From positions 1-16,452 of the forward strand of contig CAIUZX010000281.1 in assembly GCA_903903715.1 (NCBI GenBank): DNA of 16,452 nucleotides, in the 5' to 3' direction. Source of the DNA: an uncultured Caulobacterales bacterium (lineage in GTDB: Bacteria > Pseudomonadota > Alphaproteobacteria > Caulobacterales > Caulobacteraceae). The notes under the pieces are model-generated. The model was not told the DNA's origin. It ran no database searches and saw only the letters and a program-made list of their open reading frames with translations. This document shows, in pieces, positions 4,798 through 12,898 of this stretch. The translations under genes and the position numbers were made by a program. Each line of letters begins with the position of its first letter. Position 1 is the first letter of the stretch.

Positions 4798-7296
4798 TTA
4801 CCGCGCATTCATAGTCCTGGAAGTCGCCTCAGTCTTTTCGCTGTCATCGTCCGATCGATGTAGTTTGAGGCCGCGCAGGGCCTCAATCAGGGCAGGCAAC
4901 TGGATCGGCTTCGCGAGCCATAGATCCGCCAAGCCTTCCTCGAGTTCAAGCGACTGCTCGCCGCTTGCGGGCGGGTGCAGAGCGACCAGGCTTGCATCTC
5001 CGATCCGGTCACGGGCGATCCGAAGCCTCTCCTCGATATCGTCGCTCGCACCCATCGACATGATGAGCACCAGCGCATCTTCGCGTCGGACATTCGGATC
5101 GAAATCATCGAGATTTGGAACGAGAGTGATCGATCGGCAGGTCGGCTCCAGTCCCACACGCAGCAAGGCCGCATTCAGCGGATTGGGCTCGATCAACAGG
5201 ATGCGCCGGTCAGCGAGCGACAGCGCCTTGCCCAAGACCGGTTCGACCTGCGGCTCGGCCTTTCCCGCGGTGAACCAGAAGACAAAACAGGCGCCCAGCC
5301 CCTCTGACCGATCCTGATACTGCAGGTCGCCACCCATCAATCTGGCCAGTTCGCGACTGATCGACAGACCAAGTCCGGTCCCGCCGAACTGCCGCTTCGT
5401 GCCGCCGTCCGCCTGCTGGAACGGCTCAAAGATCTGCTCCCTCAGGGCTTCTGGCACGCCCACGCCCGTATCGCTGACGGTCAGGACAATGCGCCAGGCG
5501 TCATGCGCAAACTCGCTGCTGCAGAGGACTGTGATCTTGCCCTCCGGCGTGAACTTGACGGCGTTGGACAGAAGATTGTCTAGAACTTGCGCCACGCGGG
5601 CGTCATCGCAGGTCACGCGCGGCGCGCTCTCAAAGCCTTCCACCTCGAAATCAAGGCGCGCCAGGATCGCGCGTTCCCGCCAGGGCCCGCTAACGCGCGT
5701 GAGCAGAGCGCCGAGATCGTGTTCTGCGCAACTGAGCCGAACATTTTTCCGCTCGATCGCCGCCATGTCGAGAATGTCCTCGACAAGGCTGGTCATGGCG
5801 TCGCTGCACGTCGCCAGCATCTGTACATGCCGGTGGACGTCCGAGCTGAGGTCAGATCGGCTCAGCAGAGCCTGCGCAATGCCGGCGATGCCATTGAGCG
5901 GCGTGCGCATCTCGTGACTCGTCCGCGCCAGGAATTCGGTTCGCGCTGCGACCGCACGTTCCAGAGACGTATTGACGAGCTCCAGTTTGCGATTGGCGAT
6001 CTGCGCGAAGTTGCGTCCCCTAAGCGCAATCACCAGAGCAACGATCGCGAGAACAAGGGCGGCGAGGAAGGCCAGGGTCAGCCACAGTCCAAATTCCGCC
6101 CGCTGGTCAGCGAACCTTTGACGCTCCGCCGCCTTGGACAACTTGAGTTCCGTAATCTGCAGGTTCTGCTTGGCGAAATCGAACTGCGCCGAAGCGAGTT
6201 GCGCGCTGGTGGACGCGGCCAGTTTCCAAGACGCGTCGTCAAGTCGCTTGTAGGCTTCAAGGTGCGCGGTCGCCTTCCGGAATTCTCCGGTCTGGCGGTA
6301 GATCTCGTAGGCGAATTCGTGAATGTCATGGAACGGGGCGTCCGTGGACGCCAGGTCCAACCCCTTGAAAGCCTTGTCCAGATCCTCCAGCGCAGCGGCG
6401 ATCCGGTGGCGACGGAAGTCGACTTCCGCCTGCACGCCCCACAGGAGCGGCGACAGCTCCGCAACGGAAGGGTTTCGCGCGCGAACGAGCTGCGCTCGGG
6501 CGATCTCCAGCTGCGCGGAATCATATTTCTTCTGCAAAACCAGAGCGTTGGCGATGTTCGCGAGCACCGAAGCCTCGAGCATCGGGCTCTTCAGGCGCAC
6601 CGCAATCCCTTCGGCTCTGCGAAACGAGGCTTCCGCTTCGGCGTATCGGTTCAGGTGCTGATAGGTAATCCCGGCGCCGTTGAAGGCGGACAAGGCCAAA
6701 GCGTCGTCAGCCTGGTAGATGTCCGTCGCCTGCCGATAGTAGCTCAGCGCACGATCATAGTCCTTGGCCTCGTCATAGATGCCGGCGATGTTCTGCAGGC
6801 TCTTGGACTGACCGCGTAGATCGTGTTTGGCGCTGAAAAGCCTATTGGCGCGTTGGTAGTCGTTCAGCGCGTCCGCGGGTCTGGCGACAGTCTCTTCCGC
6901 GTAGCCCTCCGCCATGAGGATATCGCCAAGCAATTGCGAGTTCGGCGCATCCAGCTCAGTGGCGGCCCGCGCCGACTTGGCGATCGGCAGCCCCTCATCC
7001 GCCCGGTTGAGGCGGATCAGCGCTTCTGCTTCCAACCACTGAGCGCTGGCGCGCCTGATCCTCGCGTCGGCGTTGTGAGCCGGTCCGGCCGAGGCCTCCG
7101 CCCTTTGGGCGTACTCCAGCGCGCGATTCGGTTCGGATAGAATGAAGGACTTGGCGAGGTCGATGTCGCGCGCATAGTCGCGCTCGTCCGCACGGGCATG
7201 GGCCGGTGCGAGCGAAACGGCGAATGCAGACAGTCCCGCCAGGGTCGTCACGACCCAGGCGCTTCGGCCGCCGAGAATTAGCGAGATCAACTTCAT
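4798..7296 (-). CDS. Hybrid sensor histidine kinase with periplasmic TPR sensor and degenerate receiver
   Basis: An 832-residue protein. A signal sequence or first membrane helix (residues 10-36) precedes a helical TPR-like sensor (about 40-350; clear repeats near 167-196, 201-232 and 243-271). A coiled stretch leads to a membrane helix at 403-425. The cytoplasmic part has a HisKA domain with H461 (TSHEMRTPLNG) and a HATPase domain with the N box (NLLSNAVKFTPEG, 574-586), G1 (DTGVG, 609-613) and G2 (GGTGLGL, 638-644). The final domain (about 697-810) has a receiver layout but lacks the acidic pair (LLIEPNP), has Met/Ser instead of the phospho-Asp (LVLIMSMG, 743-749) and no Thr switch; only K796 (LAKPI) remains. 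The kinase core looks active and the receiver looks dead. The ligand is unknown; a periplasmic TPR suggests sensing through a protein partner. No ribosome site is seen before the ATG. Confidence 0.92.
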   Translation of the reverse strand: MKLISLILGGRSAWVVTTLAGLSAFAVSLAPAHARADERDYARDIDLAKSFILSEPNRALEYAQRAEASAGPAHNADARIRRASAQWLEAEALIRLNRADEGLPIAKSARAATELDAPNSQLLGDILMAEGYAEETVARPADALNDYQRANRLFSAKHDLRGQSKSLQNIAGIYDEAKDYDRALSYYRQATDIYQADDALALSAFNGAGITYQHLNRYAEAEASFRRAEGIAVRLKSPMLEASVLANIANALVLQKKYDSAQLEIARAQLVRARNPSVAELSPLLWGVQAEVDFRRHRIAAALEDLDKAFKGLDLASTDAPFHDIHEFAYEIYRQTGEFRKATAHLEAYKRLDDASWKLAASTSAQLASAQFDFAKQNLQITELKLSKAAERQRFADQRAEFGLWLTLAFLAALVLAIVALVIALRGRNFAQIANRKLELVNTSLERAVAARTEFLARTSHEMRTPLNGIAGIAQALLSRSDLSSDVHRHVQMLATCSDAMTSLVEDILDMAAIERKNVRLSCAEHDLGALLTRVSGPWRERAILARLDFEVEGFESAPRVTCDDARVAQVLDNLLSNAVKFTPEGKITVLCSSEFAHDAWRIVLTVSDTGVGVPEALREQIFEPFQQADGGTKRQFGGTGLGLSISRELARLMGGDLQYQDRSEGLGACFVFWFTAGKAEPQVEPVLGKALSLADRRILLIEPNPLNAALLRVGLEPTCRSITLVPNLDDFDPNVRREDALVLIMSMGASDDIEERLRIARDRIGDASLVALHPPASGEQSLELEEGLADLWLAKPIQLPALIEALRGLKLHRSDDDSEKTEATSRTMNAR

Positions 7297-7298
7297 TG

Positions 7299-7317
7299 TG
7301 ACCGAATATAACGGTCA
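7299..7317 (-). promoter_or_regulatory. Palindrome with embedded -10-like element at the sensor kinase start
   Basis: TGACCG (7299-7304) and CGGTCA (7312-7317) are perfect inverted arms around AATATAA. Read on the minus strand, the spacer holds TATATT (7305-7310), a plausible -10 element, and the ATG follows two bases after the second arm. No Shine-Dalgarno site is present, so a leaderless transcript with an operator over the -10 is possible. No good -35 element was found. Confidence 0.4.
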
Positions 7318-7370
7318 GAGGTTGAATTTCCTTGAAGCGCTTAACCGTGATCGTGTTGCCAGTTGCTCGA

Positions 7371-9338
7371 TCAGGCCGCGTGAAACCCGATCAGGCCGAG
7401 TTTCCATGCGGCGAGACTTGCCACACCATAGATGAGGATGACGGAAATGAAGGTTATCCGCCGCCAGGCGCTCCACCCGCCCTTGGCCGACAGCGCCGGC
7501 GCAGCTGACAGGACACCCAGTATCGACAGCACCACCGCCGCAGCGACGCTCCAGCCAATCCATACCATTGGTCCCGGATAGGCGAACATGAGCCGCGCCC
7601 CGTTGTCCGGAGCCGCGCCCGCCAGCACCGTGACAAAACCCGCCACGCCGATCGCCCAGGCCCACGATGCGGCATCGATAGCGAGCCCCGCCGACCGCTG
7701 CGCGCCGCTGGTCGGTGACCGTTCGAAGAGACGCCGCGGCAGGCTGAAAACCGTCAGGACACCCGCCAGCAACGCCGCGATCAGCGCGGCGACCATCCAG
7801 CCGGCGGTGTCAAACAGCGAGGCGCGCTCCATCGCCTGGGTTCCGTTTCCGGAGAAGAGGGCCTCGCGCCCGTCGCCGCCCTTGCCCAGCACCAGAACGC
7901 CCCCAGGGCGATAGGATCTCCAGACCCCGCCCCCGAGTGGCGCATACAGCGCCGGCGGGCCGATCAGACCGCTCACCGCGATGTCGCCGTTGGGCTTGGC
8001 GGTGATGGTCCGCGTGGCGGTGATAGGGCCGTTGATGGCGCGCTCGGAGGGCGTCGAGGCGCGTCTGGTGACCAGCCAGGCGCCGGCCAGTGACGCCGCC
8101 GCGCGGGCTGTCTCCGGCGTCCGAACCGCAGGAAGCTCCGCCCTCGGGGCCATGGCGTCGATCATCCTGGCGACCATGCTGTAGGCGAAGGCGAAGCCGC
8201 CACGGGTGTTGGTGGAGACGAACACCCCGAGCTTCAGTTCGGGCACGACCACGAGGTCGGACGCGCCGAAGGCCATCGCGCCTGCGTGCCCGAAACCCTG
8301 ATACTGACCCGGGAGGTGATAGGGAATGAACCCGTGATGCACCGTGACGGGCAGGTCGACCGCCGAGGTCGCGATCATCTTTCTGAAGGTTTCGGCCTTG
8401 AGCACACCCAGCGCTTCCATGCGCTGAGGATCCATCAGGGCGGCGAGATAGGCGCTCATATCCGTCGCCCCCGCCTTGAGCCCGCCGGCAGGCGCAATCT
8501 GCGTGGTGTACTCCGCTCCCGCCACGCGCCAGTCGCCCGGACCGCCGGCGAGCTGCTGGGTCGCGTTGGCGGCGATGTCAGCGCTCAGCGGACGGACCAG
8601 CCCCCGCGACTCGGCGATCTTCGGCGTATAGGCGTCGCGATAGCTCGCCCGCAGCATTCCCAGGGGCCGCAGCACCTTCTGCTCCATATAGTCTTCAAAC
8701 CCCATCCCGCTCTCATGCGCGATGATCTCCCCGAGCAGGGCGAGTGAGTAGTTCGAATAGGACGGCAGAACGCCCGGCGCCCGCACGCGCTTCGGACGGT
8801 GCGCTTTCAGATAGCCTTCCAGGGTCAAAAGCTTGTTGGGATCGCCAGCGAACAGGTGACCGAGCGCCAGATCCTCGAACCCGGCCGTGTGGGCGAAGAG
8901 ATCGCGGACGCGGATCGGGGTGTGGAAACCCTGATCGGGAATGGCGAGATCCTTGGGGAGATGGACGTTTATCGGATCGTCCATCCTCAGCTTGCCCGCT
9001 TCGACGAGCTGCATACCGGCTATGTAGACGAACGTCTTGGAAATGGAGGCGACTTGAAAAAGGGTGTCGGCGTCAACGGGTCGAGGCGTCGGCTTGAGAC
9101 GTGCCTCGCCGTATCCCTTGGCGAGCAGCGTTTGCCCGTCCTGCACGACCGCCACCGTGGCGCCGGCGACGTTGAAGTCGCCCATGCCCTCGGCCATCAG
9201 TCCGTCGACGACGCCTTCAAGCCGCACACGATCAAAGGTTTTCACGGGTTGCGGCGGGTTGGACGCGGCGAACGCGGCGCCCTGCAATGACAAGCCCACC
9301 ACAAGGGCGCAAAAAGCGCCCGCCAGACGTAACGACAT
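7371..9338 (-). CDS. Serine hydrolase of the beta-lactamase/CubicO type with C-terminal membrane helices
   Basis: A 655-residue protein from the ATG at 9336-9338, preferred over a TTG 14 codons upstream because it begins a clean signal peptide (MSLRLAGAFCALVVGLSLQG, cleavage near AAFA). The periplasmic domain has the three motifs of serine beta-lactamase-like hydrolases: S98-x-x-K101 (QVASISKTF), Y194-S-N196 (PSYSNYSLALLGE) and H351-A-G (GFGHAGAMAFG). A linker domain with beta structure follows (about 415-500). The C-terminus holds four likely membrane helices (about 513-532, 558-574, 590-612 and 628-647). Family members include D-aminopeptidases, esterases and penicillin-binding-like proteins, and substrates cannot be read from sequence. 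It sits 87 bases after the outer-membrane protein gene and 74 bases before the sensor kinase gene, all on one strand. Confidence 0.9.
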   Translation of the reverse strand: MSLRLAGAFCALVVGLSLQGAAFAASNPPQPVKTFDRVRLEGVVDGLMAEGMGDFNVAGATVAVVQDGQTLLAKGYGEARLKPTPRPVDADTLFQVASISKTFVYIAGMQLVEAGKLRMDDPINVHLPKDLAIPDQGFHTPIRVRDLFAHTAGFEDLALGHLFAGDPNKLLTLEGYLKAHRPKRVRAPGVLPSYSNYSLALLGEIIAHESGMGFEDYMEQKVLRPLGMLRASYRDAYTPKIAESRGLVRPLSADIAANATQQLAGGPGDWRVAGAEYTTQIAPAGGLKAGATDMSAYLAALMDPQRMEALGVLKAETFRKMIATSAVDLPVTVHHGFIPYHLPGQYQGFGHAGAMAFGASDLVVVPELKLGVFVSTNTRGGFAFAYSMVARMIDAMAPRAELPAVRTPETARAAASLAGAWLVTRRASTPSERAINGPITATRTITAKPNGDIAVSGLIGPPALYAPLGGGVWRSYRPGGVLVLGKGGDGREALFSGNGTQAMERASLFDTAGWMVAALIAALLAGVLTVFSLPRRLFERSPTSGAQRSAGLAIDAASWAWAIGVAGFVTVLAGAAPDNGARLMFAYPGPMVWIGWSVAAAVVLSILGVLSAAPALSAKGGWSAWRRITFISVILIYGVASLAAWKLGLIGFHAA

Positions 9339-9425
9339 CGCCCTTGTCCCCCCAAACCCCGACGCCTCGTTTATCGACAAAAGCGCCGGACGGGCGAGCG
9401 GATTCGCCTCATAGGATTAAGCCGT

Positions 9426-10205
9426 TCAGGGAAGCGGAACGCCGATCACGGCCTTCACCACCCAGTGGTCCGAAGGCGCCGTCAGCCCGCGCCCGACGCC
9501 GAGATTGAGGTCAAATCCGTGAACCTTCAGATCCGATACGGCGTAGATCGACTGCTCATTTTGACCGAAACGGCCAAAGTTCCGGCGGTCGCCCAGGGAG
9601 TTGAAGGTCTCGAGTCCGAAGGACAAATCCGGCGCGGTGCGATAGCCGACCTTCGTCGTGATCTCGAGGGATGGAGGCGGGGGCTTGCGCCCGGACAGGG
9701 CGGCGTCGACATTGGCGTTGACGGCCACGTCCCAGCGACCGCGTCGCCAGCCCCAGATCCCCTTCAGCTCGGTGTTCCACGGATTCTGGTCATAGCGGGC
9801 GCCGACGCGGCCCACCTCGAGATTGACCCCCCAGTACCAGTCCCGGCCTTCGGGGCGCGGCGCGATGTACTTGATGCGGACTTTCTCGCCGCCGATGGCC
9901 GTCCGGCCCGAGGCGTCACGGTCGGCCAGCACATAGAGGCCAAGCTCGATATTCGGCGTCAGTCCGTAATAGAACTCCGGCGTGAGGCGATACTGATGGT
10001 TCGGCGCAACCCCGCCCGCATAGTCGGCAGTTCTGGAGCCCGAGACGACAAAGCTGTTGTGCAGATCAAGCCCGAAATGACCTGCCGCGACGCTATCGTC
10101 CTGGTAGACCTGTATCTCCTCCGGCGCCGCGCAGGCGGGAACGGATGGAAGCCAGACGAGGCTCGCCGCGCAAACTGCGCTCATGGCCAACAGATGTCGG
10201 GTCAT
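9426..10205 (-). CDS. Predicted outer-membrane beta-barrel protein, unknown substrate
   Basis: A 259-residue protein with a signal peptide ending near PACAAPEE. The mature chain alternates hydrophobic and polar residues with many aromatic girdle residues and short turns (HFGLDLHNSFVVSG, YRLTPEFYYGLTPNIELGLY, WYWGVNLEVGRVGARYDQ, WDVAVNANVDAAL, LSFGLETFNSLGD, FDLNLGVGRGLT). This fits a barrel of roughly 10-12 strands. The C-terminus VIGVPLP lacks the terminal aromatic of most barrels. The exact family was not identified; similar proteins are often labelled transporter or porin-like. It is first in a minus-strand run leading to the serine hydrolase and is divergent from the five-gene operon at 10366. 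Confidence 0.72.
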   Translation of the reverse strand: MTRHLLAMSAVCAASLVWLPSVPACAAPEEIQVYQDDSVAAGHFGLDLHNSFVVSGSRTADYAGGVAPNHQYRLTPEFYYGLTPNIELGLYVLADRDASGRTAIGGEKVRIKYIAPRPEGRDWYWGVNLEVGRVGARYDQNPWNTELKGIWGWRRGRWDVAVNANVDAALSGRKPPPPSLEITTKVGYRTAPDLSFGLETFNSLGDRRNFGRFGQNEQSIYAVSDLKVHGFDLNLGVGRGLTAPSDHWVVKAVIGVPLP

Positions 10206-10365
10206 GGATGGTCTGCTCGCCCCCGCGTTCAGCGTTTATCCCTAGATCATTTCCGATGTCGGCGAAATCGCGACGCTTGCTAGGAATCCCGGCTCAGCCT
10301 ACCCCTATGCGAAGCGCGACAAGCGCCATGCGGTCCTGTCCGCATTGCACGGGAGACGCCGCCGT

Positions 10366-11082
10366 TTGACGACCGAGCCCCGCCTTCGTCCGACCAGCAT
10401 CCCTCGTCCGGGACCAAAGGTCGCACGCGCCTTCCTGATTGCGCTGGGCCTCGGCGCCCTCGGGATCGGCCTGAACAACCTGTTTGTGCCGACCGCTCTG
10501 CAGGCGGACAGCGTCGCGCAACTGGTCGGCAAGGCCTATCTAGATCAGCTCGCAGACTTTGACCGCCATCCCTTCCTGATCCGTAGTCACGCGGCGATGG
10601 GAAGCCTTTTTGTCCTTGCCGCCGTGTTCCAGTTCTGGCCGGCCATGCGCCGCCGATATCGTCAGACGCACCGCTGGGTCGGTTATGCGGGCCTTGCGCT
10701 GCTGGTCGCTCTCCCGGTGACCGGCGTGATCAGCACCATCGTCTATCCCTTCGCGGGCCTCGCAGGGGTTTGGCCGAACCTGGTCTGGATGATCGCCATC
10801 ATCTACTGCGCCGTGCAGGCCTTTCAGGCGGCCCGCGGTCGCGACTTCGCCCGGCATGAGATCTGGGTCACCCGAGCGGCGGGCATGACCGTGGGCATCA
10901 CCCTTTCGAGAATGTACGGCCCCCTGCTCGTTCACTTGGCGCATATGGACACGCGCACCATGACGGCGCTGATCTTCTGGTTGGGACAGGGCGAGGGGCT
11001 GATCGCCGCCGAGATCTGGCTGCGTCGGGCGGATGGGCCGGTCGCACATCTGGCCCGGATGAAGGCGCGCGTCAGGACATGA
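10366..11082 (+). CDS. DUF2306-like polytopic membrane protein, first gene of E1/nitroreductase operon
   Basis: A 238-residue protein with about six membrane helices. The block HPFLIRSHAAMGSLFVLAAV followed by FQFWPAMRRRYRQTHRWVGYAG (His, Arg and a HRW-G motif in a helix pair) is typical of DUF2306-type predicted membrane proteins; paired His residues could bind heme, but that is a guess. RHEIWVTRAAGMTVGI follows. The TTG at 10366 is chosen because GGGAGA lies nine bases before it; another in-frame TTG at 10345 has no such site. The end overlaps the next start by four bases (ATGA at 11079-11082), showing translational coupling. The 160 bases upstream, shared with the divergent barrel gene, contain no promoter or operator I can defend. 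Confidence 0.82.
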   Translation: MTTEPRLRPTSIPRPGPKVARAFLIALGLGALGIGLNNLFVPTALQADSVAQLVGKAYLDQLADFDRHPFLIRSHAAMGSLFVLAAVFQFWPAMRRRYRQTHRWVGYAGLALLVALPVTGVISTIVYPFAGLAGVWPNLVWMIAIIYCAVQAFQAARGRDFARHEIWVTRAAGMTVGITLSRMYGPLLVHLAHMDTRTMTALIFWLGQGEGLIAAEIWLRRADGPVAHLARMKARVRT

Positions 11083-12020
11083 GCCGCCTGCGCCGACGCC
11101 TCGACCTGACTTTGCCCGCAGGCGAAGGGCTCTCTTTACGCATCGTCGAGCGTCCTGGCCTTAACCTGTCTGCGGAAGCGCTTGCGCAACTGGTCGATGA
11201 CCTCAAGGCCGTCGCGCGAACCACTCTGACCCGGGGCGACCTCGACTACGGCGTGTTCAAGCCGGATGGCGAAGCGCTGAAGTCTTCGGTCGTGACCATG
11301 GTCTATGACGCCCGCACACGCCAGCCGATCGCGTTCAATGCGCTGGCGCTTATGGAGGCGGAGTTGGGCGGTCGGCCCATCGAGATCCTGCATCTTGGCC
11401 TGGTCATGGTCGACCCCAGCCGCCGAGGTCGGGGCCTGTCAGATATGCTGTACGGGCTGACCTGCGTCCTGCTGTTCGTGCGTCGTCAGTGCCGCCCGCT
11501 GTACCTGTCGAACGTCACCCAGGTGCCCGCCGTGTTCGGCATGGTGGCGGAGACCTTCGCAGACGTCTTTCCGACGCCCGAGCGGTCCACCGGACCGAGC
11601 TTTGCGCACCGGCTGCTCGCCCGCCAGATCATGGCTCGCTGGCGGCACGTCTTCGGCGTGGGTGCGGAGGCCGAATACGACGCAGAGCGTTCGATCATCA
11701 AGAACGCCTACACAGGCGGCTCGGACAATCTGAAGAAGACCTTCGCCGCCGCGGCTCCACATCGGAAGGTGGCCTACAACGCGTTTTGCGAGCGGGAGCT
11801 CGACTATGATCGGGGCGACGACGTGCTGCAGATCGGCCAGATCAAAATGGAGGCGGCGAGCCGGTATCTCGCCAGGATCGCGCAGCCCGGCAGCGCGCCC
11901 TGGCTCGCGGGCAGCATCCTCATCATCGCGCTCGGCGCGGCCGTATTGCCGGTGATCCACTGGTTCGCGGACGATCAGGCCTATGGCGCGCTTCGTCCCT
12001 GGAGGCCCGTGCGATCATGA
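11079..12020 (+). CDS. GNAT-like acyltransferase with C-terminal membrane anchor
   Basis: A 313-residue protein. EILHLGLVMVDPSRRGRGLS (103-121) has the beta-strand and R/Q-x-x-G-x-G/A loop (RRGRGL, 115-120) that bind the CoA pyrophosphate in GNAT acyltransferases, followed by the expected helix (DMLYGLTCVLLFV) and a beta strand (PLYLSNVTQ). The first 50 residues and the segment 170-260 fit no standard single-domain GNAT, so this is an extended or divergent member, perhaps closer to N-acyl amino acid synthases. A hydrophobic helix at about 274-296 could anchor it to the membrane. Its ATG overlaps the preceding stop and its stop overlaps the ThiF-like start, each by four bases. The acyl donor and acceptor are unknown. 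Confidence 0.7.
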   Translation: MSRLRRRLDLTLPAGEGLSLRIVERPGLNLSAEALAQLVDDLKAVARTTLTRGDLDYGVFKPDGEALKSSVVTMVYDARTRQPIAFNALALMEAELGGRPIEILHLGLVMVDPSRRGRGLSDMLYGLTCVLLFVRRQCRPLYLSNVTQVPAVFGMVAETFADVFPTPERSTGPSFAHRLLARQIMARWRHVFGVGAEAEYDAERSIIKNAYTGGSDNLKKTFAAAAPHRKVAYNAFCERELDYDRGDDVLQIGQIKMEAASRYLARIAQPGSAPWLAGSILIIALGAAVLPVIHWFADDQAYGALRPWRPVRS

Positions 12021-12898
12021 GTGACGCCGAATTCAACTACGCAGAGTTCACCACCCGCAACTTCGGCTTCGTCAGCCCGGAGGAGCAGGCGCGCCTGAAG
12101 TCCGCGAGCGTCTTCGTGGCGGGGGTAGGTGGAATGGGCGGCGCGTGCTTCGCCTCGCTGGTGCGCGCAGGGGTCGGGCGGATCGGCCTTGCGGACATCG
12201 ACCGCTTCGAGATCTCCAACTTCAACCGTCAGGTGTTCGCGTCCCTCGACACGGTGGGCCAGGACAAGGCTGCAGCGTCGGAGGCGGCGGCCCTGCGGAT
12301 CAACCCGGAAATCGCGCTGGAACGGTTCGGCGGGGAGTGGACCGATAAGCTCGACGATATCGCCAGCCGCTACAACGTCATTGTCAACGGCTGCGACGAC
12401 GTGGCGGCGAGCGTCGCCCTCTACCGCGCGGCCAAGACCCACGGCGTGACGGTGATCGACGCCTACGCCTCCCCACTCCCCTCGGTTATCGTGGTCCGCC
12501 CCGACGCGCCGCGGCCGGAAGAGCGGCTCGGCTATCCGACTCTGGGCAAGTCGTGGGAGGCGTTGACGCTGGAGGAGACCCGCGGCGCCTTCCTGAAGGA
12601 GCTGGAATACGTCCTCACCCATTCGTCATCTGCGTTCCATGTCGATCTCGGCGCTGCGGCGGAAATGGCGGCGGGCAAGCGCTCGCGCATGTCCTTTGCG
12701 CCCATGGTCGTCACCACCGGCAATCTGATGGCCTATGAGGCCCTTCAGGCCCTTATGGGGCGGACTTCCAGGACCGACCACCGAGGCTGGTTCCTCAACC
12801 CTTACTCGGCCAAGGTCGAGCGCCCCCTCCTCCCGCCGATCGCCTTCGCCAAGGGCCTGCTCGTTCGGCGGTTCATGGCCAAGATGCTGGCCGACTGA
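12017..12898 (+). CDS. ThiF/MoeB/E1-like adenylating enzyme
   Basis: A 293-residue protein with the E1-superfamily ATP-binding fold: an N-terminal Arg (R14 in TTRNFGF), the nucleotide loop G36-V-G-G-M-G41, ADIDRFEISNFNRQ (D60, D62, N68, R71, Q72), K84 in GQDKAAA and acidic NGCDD (124-128). In MoeB and ThiF these residues bind ATP-Mg and activate a C-terminal Gly of a small partner. Two usual features are missing: there is no CxxC zinc pair, and the region where MoeB-type enzymes carry a catalytic Cys (DAYASPLPSVIVVRP) has none; the only cysteines are C44 and C126. Adenylation without thioester transfer is therefore the simplest reading. No ubiquitin-like protein is encoded nearby. GGAGG at 12001-12005 is the likely ribosome site. 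Overlaps on both sides place it firmly in the operon. Confidence 0.9.
   Translation: MSDAEFNYAEFTTRNFGFVSPEEQARLKSASVFVAGVGGMGGACFASLVRAGVGRIGLADIDRFEISNFNRQVFASLDTVGQDKAAASEAAALRINPEIALERFGGEWTDKLDDIASRYNVIVNGCDDVAASVALYRAAKTHGVTVIDAYASPLPSVIVVRPDAPRPEERLGYPTLGKSWEALTLEETRGAFLKELEYVLTHSSSAFHVDLGAAAEMAAGKRSRMSFAPMVVTTGNLMAYEALQALMGRTSRTDHRGWFLNPYSAKVERPLLPPIAFAKGLLVRRFMAKMLAD

Noticed and set aside
5587..6819. A 410-codon open frame on the plus strand opposite the sensor kinase gene
   Set aside because: It is antisense to well-conserved kinase and TPR sequence, is Arg-rich with no domain pattern, and has the codon make-up expected of the reverse strand of a high-GC gene.
7368..7398. Direct repeat CGATCAGGCCG twice around the serine hydrolase stop codon, as a possible attachment site
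   Set aside because: Eleven bases, one copy within coding sequence, with no integrase, tRNA or mobile gene nearby.
9394..9410. Short GGCGA/TCGCC hairpin between the barrel and serine hydrolase genes
   Set aside because: Only five base pairs and no adjacent T-run on the minus strand, so it is too weak to call a terminator.
9465..10283. A 272-codon open frame on the plus strand opposite the outer-membrane barrel gene
   Set aside because: The minus-strand frame has a signal peptide and barrel pattern; this one has no recognisable domain and is a mirror frame of high-GC DNA.
11981..12622. A 213-codon minus-strand frame opposite the ThiF-like gene
   Set aside because: The plus-strand protein carries the E1 motifs and coupled overlaps, so the reverse frame is a shadow.
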